A stretch of DNA of 17,461 nt from JAZOTK01 sp045534775 (GTDB taxonomy: Bacteria; Bacillota; Clostridia; RUG12999). This document shows, piece after piece, positions 14,985 through 17,461 of the stretch (position 1 is the stretch's first letter; each line of letters begins with the position of its first letter). A program made the translations under genes and the position numbers. The notes under the pieces were generated by a model, which was not told the DNA's origin, did no database searches, and saw only the letters and a list, made by a program, of their open reading frames with translations. Location of the stretch: NCBI GenBank assembly GCA_045534775.1, contig JAZSKI010000037.1, positions 1-17,461 of the forward strand. The letters are read 5' to 3'.

Positions 14985-15551
14985 TTGAGATATTCTACAC
15001 TAAAGCTTTACGTTTTATCGGGAATAATATTGTTGCTTGGCGTTTGCGTAGGCAGCGGCGCGGCGTGCCTGCTGTCGCAGGAGCTGTGTGAGGATTTGAT
15101 TGCACCTATAACCGGGTATGGCGGAGAGCTAAGCCGCACCGAAGTTGTTTTGAATTTTGCCGGTTCGGCATTAAAACCCGTTATTGTAATGTGGGTATTC
15201 GGTTTAACCCGATTTTCGATTTTTGCAAACATTTTAGCGTTGGTGTACAGAGGTACAGTTTTCGGCGTTATTTTCGGTGCGTTGTACCGTATGCTCGGTA
15301 CGACCGAAGGTTTGGTTAACAGTCTTATATGTATTTTTCCGCAAAACATACTGTACATAGGAGTATTGTTGTCTGTGTCGGTATGGTCTTATGAATATTC
15401 TATATGTAAAATCAGTACAAAAAGGTTAAGGATAACGTATTTCGGCATATTGGCGGTGTCTGTCGGCATTTGCTTTATATGCGGATTTTTTGACGCTTTT
15501 ATAACAGCGACCTTTTTGGGGAAGGAGGTAGATTATGCTGTTTTCGGATGA
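14985..15551 (+). CDS. SpoIIM-like membrane protein
   Basis: This is a membrane protein of 188 residues with about five hydrophobic segments: near 7-30, 58-85, 88-105, 112-135 and 150-180. The short first loop, the ALKP(V/I)..W segment after it and the FxxxLY.G..G..FG pattern resemble stage II sporulation protein M, part of the complex that thins septal peptidoglycan during engulfment. B. subtilis SpoIIM is about 214 residues, so this is somewhat short. Its position just before a xerD-like gene supports the call, since spoIIM lies near xerD in Bacillus. The start is TTG 14985 with an excellent GGAGGTGA (14973-14980); no ATG lies near. The end overlaps xerD by 17 bases. Homology is judged by eye, so the name is provisional. 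Confidence 0.6.
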   Translation: MRYSTLKLYVLSGIILLLGVCVGSGAACLLSQELCEDLIAPITGYGGELSRTEVVLNFAGSALKPVIVMWVFGLTRFSIFANILALVYRGTVFGVIFGALYRMLGTTEGLVNSLICIFPQNILYIGVLLSVSVWSYEYSICKISTKRLRITYFGILAVSVGICFICGFFDAFITATFLGKEVDYAVFG

Positions 15552-16413
15552 ATATAATAAATATTTGCTTGAGGAAAAGAAAACATCCAAAAGTACGGCA
15601 ATTTCGTATGTTCGTGATATAAAAAAATTTAACTCATATATTGACCGTCTGGGAATAAAAAGTCTGGATGTCCGTAGAGAAAACATAGTCACATATCTGA
15701 TGTATATGCAGAAAAACGGACAGGCTACCTCGTCAATACTCCGAATGATAGCATCTCTCAGATCTTATTATACATATCTTAATGTTAGGAAAATTATTTC
15801 GGATGACCCTTTAGAAGGAGTTGAAGCACCTAAGCTTCCGGAACGTAATTTTGAAATTTTAACTTCCAGAGAAACGGAAGAATTTTTGAAACAGCCCGAA
15901 TGCAAGAATTTCAAAGGCTATCGCGATCGTGCTATGCTTGAAATTCTCTATGCAACAGGGATTAAGGTAAGTGAACTGATAGACCTTAAAGTAGGTGATG
16001 TAAATATAGATGAAGGCTATCTGTTTTGCGGTAATGATAAAAAGAAACGAGTAGTGCCTATGGGCGGTATTGCCGCAAATGCCCTTAAGAATTATCTGGA
16101 GAAGGCAAGATATATTAATATAAAATGTGTTGATACGGACTTGCTGTTTATAAATGTAAACGGTGGCAAAATGTCACGTCAGGGCTTTTGGAAAATAGTA
16201 AAATACTATAAAAAGAAAGCCAAAATTGATAAGGAAATTACGCCTAACACTTTGCGTCATTCATTTGCGGTGCATCTTATAGAAAACGGTGCAGACGTTG
16301 AGGCGGTACAGGAAATGCTGGGACATACCACGGTGAACAGCACAAAGGTTTACGCCAATATTGTAAACCGAAGAATAAATGATGTATATAAAAAAGCCCA
16401 CCCAAGGGCATAG
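15535..16413 (+). CDS. XerD-like tyrosine recombinase with altered catalytic residues
   Basis: This 292-residue protein matches XerC/XerD in length and layout. An N-terminal core-binding helical domain (about 1-90) has the SKSTAISYVRDIKKF pattern, then a catalytic domain follows. XerC/D resolve chromosome dimers at dif. The second half of the active site is intact: Arg241 and His242 (TLRHSF), His264 (MLGHTT) and nucleophile Tyr273 (TKVYANI). Three usual catalytic positions differ. ArgI in YATGxRVSEL is Lys144 (YATGIKVSEL), the beta-hairpin Lys of GKGNKER aligns with Asn167 (GNDKKKR), and HisII of PHTLRH is Asn238 (PNTLRH). The codons were read directly (AAG, AAT, AAC). Lys169/170 might compensate for Asn167. 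AAGGAGGT (15522-15529) is a strong ribosome site. No frameshift or stop is present, so it is an intact but divergent protein. Activity is uncertain. Confidence 0.88.
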   Translation: MLFSDEYNKYLLEEKKTSKSTAISYVRDIKKFNSYIDRLGIKSLDVRRENIVTYLMYMQKNGQATSSILRMIASLRSYYTYLNVRKIISDDPLEGVEAPKLPERNFEILTSRETEEFLKQPECKNFKGYRDRAMLEILYATGIKVSELIDLKVGDVNIDEGYLFCGNDKKKRVVPMGGIAANALKNYLEKARYINIKCVDTDLLFINVNGGKMSRQGFWKIVKYYKKKAKIDKEITPNTLRHSFAVHLIENGADVEAVQEMLGHTTVNSTKVYANIVNRRINDVYKKAHPRA

Positions 16414-16447
16414 AAAAAGGAATTTGCCGACTGCAAATTCCTTTTTT
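16414..16447. terminator. Bidirectional intrinsic terminator between xerD-like gene and reductase
   Basis: GGAATTTGC (16419-16427) pairs with GCAAATTCC (16433-16441) around CGACT. Five A's precede and six T's follow the stem, so it can stop transcripts from both directions. It lies directly after the xerD-like stop and 28 bases beyond the leftward reductase stop. Confidence 0.9.
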
Positions 16448-16474
16448 ACGTATAAAAACCAAAATAATTTGACA

Positions 16475-17212
16475 TCATATAACCATTCCGCCGTTGGGGC
16501 TGATTACCTGACCTGTTATAAAATCCCCACCTGCGGATGCTAAAAATACCGCACAGGAGGCAATATCCTCGGGACTGCCGATACACCCCAGAGGAGTTTC
16601 TTCCTTTATGTTATCTAAAGCTTCGGCAGTGAGACAACCGTTCATAGGCGTATCAATAACACCCGGCGCTATGCAGTTTACCTGTATGCCTGAAGGAGCA
16701 ACCTCCTTGGCAAGAGCTTTGGTAAATCCGATTACTGCGGCTTTGGAGGCTGAATAGTGAACCTCACAGGAAGCTCCGCTGATACCCCATATAGATGAAA
16801 TGTTAATTATTTTTCCCAGCTTTTTGTCAATCATATAGGGCAAAGCTTCGCGGCAACAGTTAAAAACTGACTTAACATTTACGTTAAACATTTTATCCCA
16901 GTCCGCATCCGTTATATCGGAAAACATCTTTATCTGTGCTATACCGGCGTTATTTATAAGTATATCAATACCGCCAAAATGCTTCTCTATTATATCAAAC
17001 ATATCCGACACCTCGGAGGGGGAGGATAAATCTGCCCCGACGGCAATGGAAAAACAGTTGAATTTATCAGAAATCTCCCGTTGAAGAGTAAAAACGGATT
17101 CTGAATTTGTATAATAATGGAGAACAATATTATATCCGAGCTTCGCAAATGCAAGGACACAGCTCCTGCCAATTCCGCCCGAAGCCCCCGTTATAAGAAC
17201 AGTTTTAGTCAA
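16475..17212 (-). CDS. FabG-like short-chain dehydrogenase/reductase
   Basis: This 245-residue cytosolic NAD(P)H oxidoreductase is of the classical SDR type, most similar in pattern to 3-oxoacyl-ACP reductase. The cofactor motif TGASGGIG is at 8-15, the NNAG motif at 87-90, and the catalytic Asn112, Ser140, Tyr153 and Lys157 (YSASK) are all present. The tail FITGQVISPNGGMVI follows the family form, with PNGG where many have VDGG. The start is TTG 17212 with GGTGA (17221-17217) upstream. An in-frame TTG at 17266 lies ahead of the -10 element and cannot be on the transcript. There are no fatty-acid synthesis genes beside it, so a role in lipid synthesis is unproven and other alcohols or sugars are possible substrates. 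Confidence 0.88.
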   Translation of the reverse strand: MTKTVLITGASGGIGRSCVLAFAKLGYNIVLHYYTNSESVFTLQREISDKFNCFSIAVGADLSSPSEVSDMFDIIEKHFGGIDILINNAGIAQIKMFSDITDADWDKMFNVNVKSVFNCCREALPYMIDKKLGKIINISSIWGISGASCEVHYSASKAAVIGFTKALAKEVAPSGIQVNCIAPGVIDTPMNGCLTAEALDNIKEETPLGCIGSPEDIASCAVFLASAGGDFITGQVISPNGGMVI

Positions 17213-17254
17213 AATTTCACCACATTTCAATATTTTTTCAATACATTTATAGGT

Positions 17255-17283
17255 AGTATAGCACAAAAAAGGAAAAAAGTCAA
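17255..17283 (-). promoter_or_regulatory. Promoter of the FabG-like gene
   Basis: On the minus strand, TTGACT (17283-17278), a 17-base spacer and TATACT (17260-17255) are near consensus. The start site would fall near 17248, leaving about 35 bases of leader that include the ribosome site at 17221-17217. Its -35 lies only 19 bases from the -35 of the rightward promoter at 17303. Confidence 0.8.
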
Positions 17284-17302
17284 TATTTTTTAAGAAAAAG
17301 TG

Positions 17303-17331
17303 TTGACAAAAGGAGAAAACTATGATATAAT
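17303..17331 (+). promoter_or_regulatory. First of two tandem consensus promoters (rRNA-type P1)
   Basis: TTGACA (17303-17308), exactly 17 bases, TATAAT (17326-17331). The perfect hexamers, tandem arrangement and leader sequence at the window end suggest a ribosomal RNA operon promoter. A small stem GCTGT/ACAGC (17338-17342 with 17349-17353) lies just after it. Confidence 0.85.
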
Positions 17332-17387
17332 GATAAAGCTGTCGAAAAACAGCGGGAGCATCTTTTTAAAAAAGTTTAAAAAAAGGC

Positions 17388-17416
17388 TTGACAAAGTTAA
17401 AAAGATGTGATATAAT
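17388..17416 (+). promoter_or_regulatory. Second tandem consensus promoter (rRNA-type P2)
   Basis: TTGACA (17388-17393), exactly 17 bases, TATAAT (17411-17416). It lies 85 bases downstream of the first and shares GTGATATAATNAT-like surroundings with it (GATATAAT in both). No open frame follows, which fits a stable RNA gene. Confidence 0.87.
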
Positions 17417-17461
17417 AGATGAGTCGCTTATACGAAAGCGACAGTGGTCCTTGAAAATTAA
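17417..17461 (+). other. Leader of a probable ribosomal RNA operon (partial, runs off the window)
   Basis: Expected transcription begins near 17423. The first bases form a stem GTCGCTT (17423-17429) with AAGCGAC (17436-17442) around ATACGA. The last bases, CCTTGAAAATTAA (17449-17461), resemble the CCTTGAAAACT-type element found before 16S rRNA genes in Firmicutes. The rRNA itself is outside the window, so this rests on the leader and promoters only. Confidence 0.6.

Noticed and set aside
15552..16475. dif site near the xerD-like gene
   Set aside because: I saw no 28-base sequence resembling the Firmicute dif consensus in or around the gene.
17213..17266. Longer reductase start at TTG 17266
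   Set aside because: It lies upstream of the -10 element at 17260-17255, and the SDR family starts directly before the TGASGGIG strand, as at TTG 17212.

Overview
The window reads as a chromosomal segment of an AT-rich, Gram-positive, anaerobic Clostridia-type Firmicute. The support is the nadK-argR-recN cluster, a spoIIM-like gene next to a xerD-like gene, GTP-type PEP carboxykinase, a CBS-domain family II pyrophosphatase, many strong GGAGG-type ribosome sites and very AT-rich intergenic DNA with perfect -35/-10 promoters. Species or family cannot be told from this sequence. Almost everything looks like core chromosome. I see no phage genes, insertion sequences, CRISPR array, tRNA or complete rRNA.

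Layout. (1) 1-22 holds the first codons of a leftward gene, possibly class II fructose-bisphosphate aldolase, with its own promoter, facing away from an AGCS sodium/alanine symporter (220-1530). (2) A promoter at 1540-1568 precedes a tightly packed rightward run: nadK, argR, recN, a secreted NAGPA-type phosphodiester glycosidase and a CBS/DRTGG pyrophosphatase (to 8354). (3) A 268-base gap carries a degenerate GATAT repeat series and a GC-rich hairpin. It is followed by a translationally coupled pair, a 75-residue protein of unknown function and a short QueG-related double [4Fe-4S] protein, and then an MscS channel and an alpha/beta hydrolase (to 11174). (4) A lone leftward ABC ATPase converges on the hydrolase. 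(5) pckG (12202-13950) ends in a symmetrical terminator. (6) A perfect consensus promoter (14076-14104) drives proC, spoIIM-like and xerD-like genes, closed by a second terminator (16414-16447). (7) A leftward FabG-like reductase ends beside that terminator. Its promoter is back to back with two tandem consensus promoters and a leader resembling the upstream region of a ribosomal RNA operon, which presumably begins just past the right edge.

How the genes fit together: NAD(P) supply (nadK), arginine control (argR), proline synthesis (proC), PEP/oxaloacetate exchange (pckG), pyrophosphate removal (PPase) and DNA repair (recN) are housekeeping functions. The cell-surface glycosidase and the two membrane transport/channel proteins face the envelope.

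The observation most worth a second look is the XerD-like recombinase. It keeps Tyr273, Arg241 and His264, but by motif alignment it lacks three of the six usual catalytic residues (Arg to Lys144, Lys to Asn167, His to Asn238). Also notable are the absence of the usual spoIVB-spo0A pair after recN, the uncharacterised C-terminal third of the glycosidase, the repeat series at 8449-8536, inverted repeats at two promoter/start regions (201-217 and 14016-14082) and two possible leader peptides. Six-residue alignments, family names and promoter roles were judged by eye; no database search was run.
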